Below, one piece after another: positions 23,676 through 23,707 of a stretch of 23,707 bases of DNA. The notes beneath the pieces were generated by a model. The model saw nothing but the letters and a program-made list of their open reading frames with translations, was not told where the DNA came from and did not search any database. The stretch is from Candidatus Iainarchaeum sp. (GTDB lineage Archaea; Iainarchaeota; Iainarchaeia; Iainarchaeales; DTGL01), in assembly GCA_017608575.1 (NCBI GenBank), contig JAFCFP010000013.1, positions 1 through 23,707 of the forward strand, read 5' to 3'. Numbering within the stretch: the stretch's first letter is position 1; every line of letters begins with the position of its first letter. A program made the translations under genes and the position numbers.

Positions 23676-23707
23676 TTTTTATATTATTAAAAACTTATTA
23701 TGTGAGT
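23676..23707 (+). promoter_or_regulatory. Promoter-like sequence for a gene beyond the right edge
   Basis: TTTTTATATTATTAAAA (23676-23692) is a strong TATA-like tract about 25 bases before a GTG at 23702 (GTGAGT) that could be a leaderless start for the next gene. The ATG at 23700 is followed at once by a stop. Too little sequence remains to confirm a coding frame. Confidence 0.35.

Noticed and set aside
1..23707. CRISPR arrays, tRNA or rRNA genes, insertion sequences or prophage
   Set aside because: I saw no regularly spaced repeats, no cloverleaf or conserved rRNA segments, no transposase or integrase motifs, and the genes are packed with only short gaps.

Overview
The window looks like a piece of an archaeal chromosome, probably from a small-genome lineage of the DPANN type; I cannot place it more precisely. 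Supporting signs are prepilin-type class III signal peptides (KG|Q...E...), archaeal TadA/FlaI-type and TadC/FlaJ-type motor proteins, an archaeal indolepyruvate oxidoreductase pair, a KaiC-like ATPase, TATA-like boxes about 20-35 bases before starts, frequent TTG and GTG starts, and tightly packed AT-rich genes. I see no tRNA, rRNA, CRISPR array, insertion sequence or prophage, and no gene-free stretch longer than about 90 bases.

Left part (1-5001): a DUF3160 protein cut by the left edge and carrying unusual cysteine-rich segments, an APC amino-acid permease, two small polytopic membrane proteins of unknown role, and a convergent 71-residue basic protein.

Middle part (5082-13043): a metabolic block. 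An operon encodes a class I/II aminotransferase, IorA and IorB, and runs into a convergent phenylacetate-CoA ligase. Together these connect aromatic amino acids, aryl-pyruvates, aryl-acetyl-CoA and aryl-acetates, either as amino-acid fermentation or in reverse as salvage of aryl acids. IorA lacks the usual C-terminal ferredoxin domain. A double winged-helix protein sits upstream of the ligase and is divergent from an acetate transporter of the GPR1/FUN34/YaaH family. That transporter ends at a clear hairpin-plus-T terminator and is followed by a MATE exporter.

Right part (13124-23662): a cation/proton antiporter, then a probable surface-filament locus. It has a KaiC-like ATPase with a lysine-rich tail and five consecutive pilin-like proteins with class III-type N termini. 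The first is a 697-residue protein with beta-sandwich repeats and a C-terminal adhesin-like domain. They are followed by a secretion ATPase that begins with a canonical C2H2 zinc finger and then two TadC-like membrane platform proteins. The zinc-finger motor, the giant adhesive pilin and the neighbouring KaiC-like protein make this the most unusual system in the window. A promoter-like sequence for a further gene lies at the right edge.
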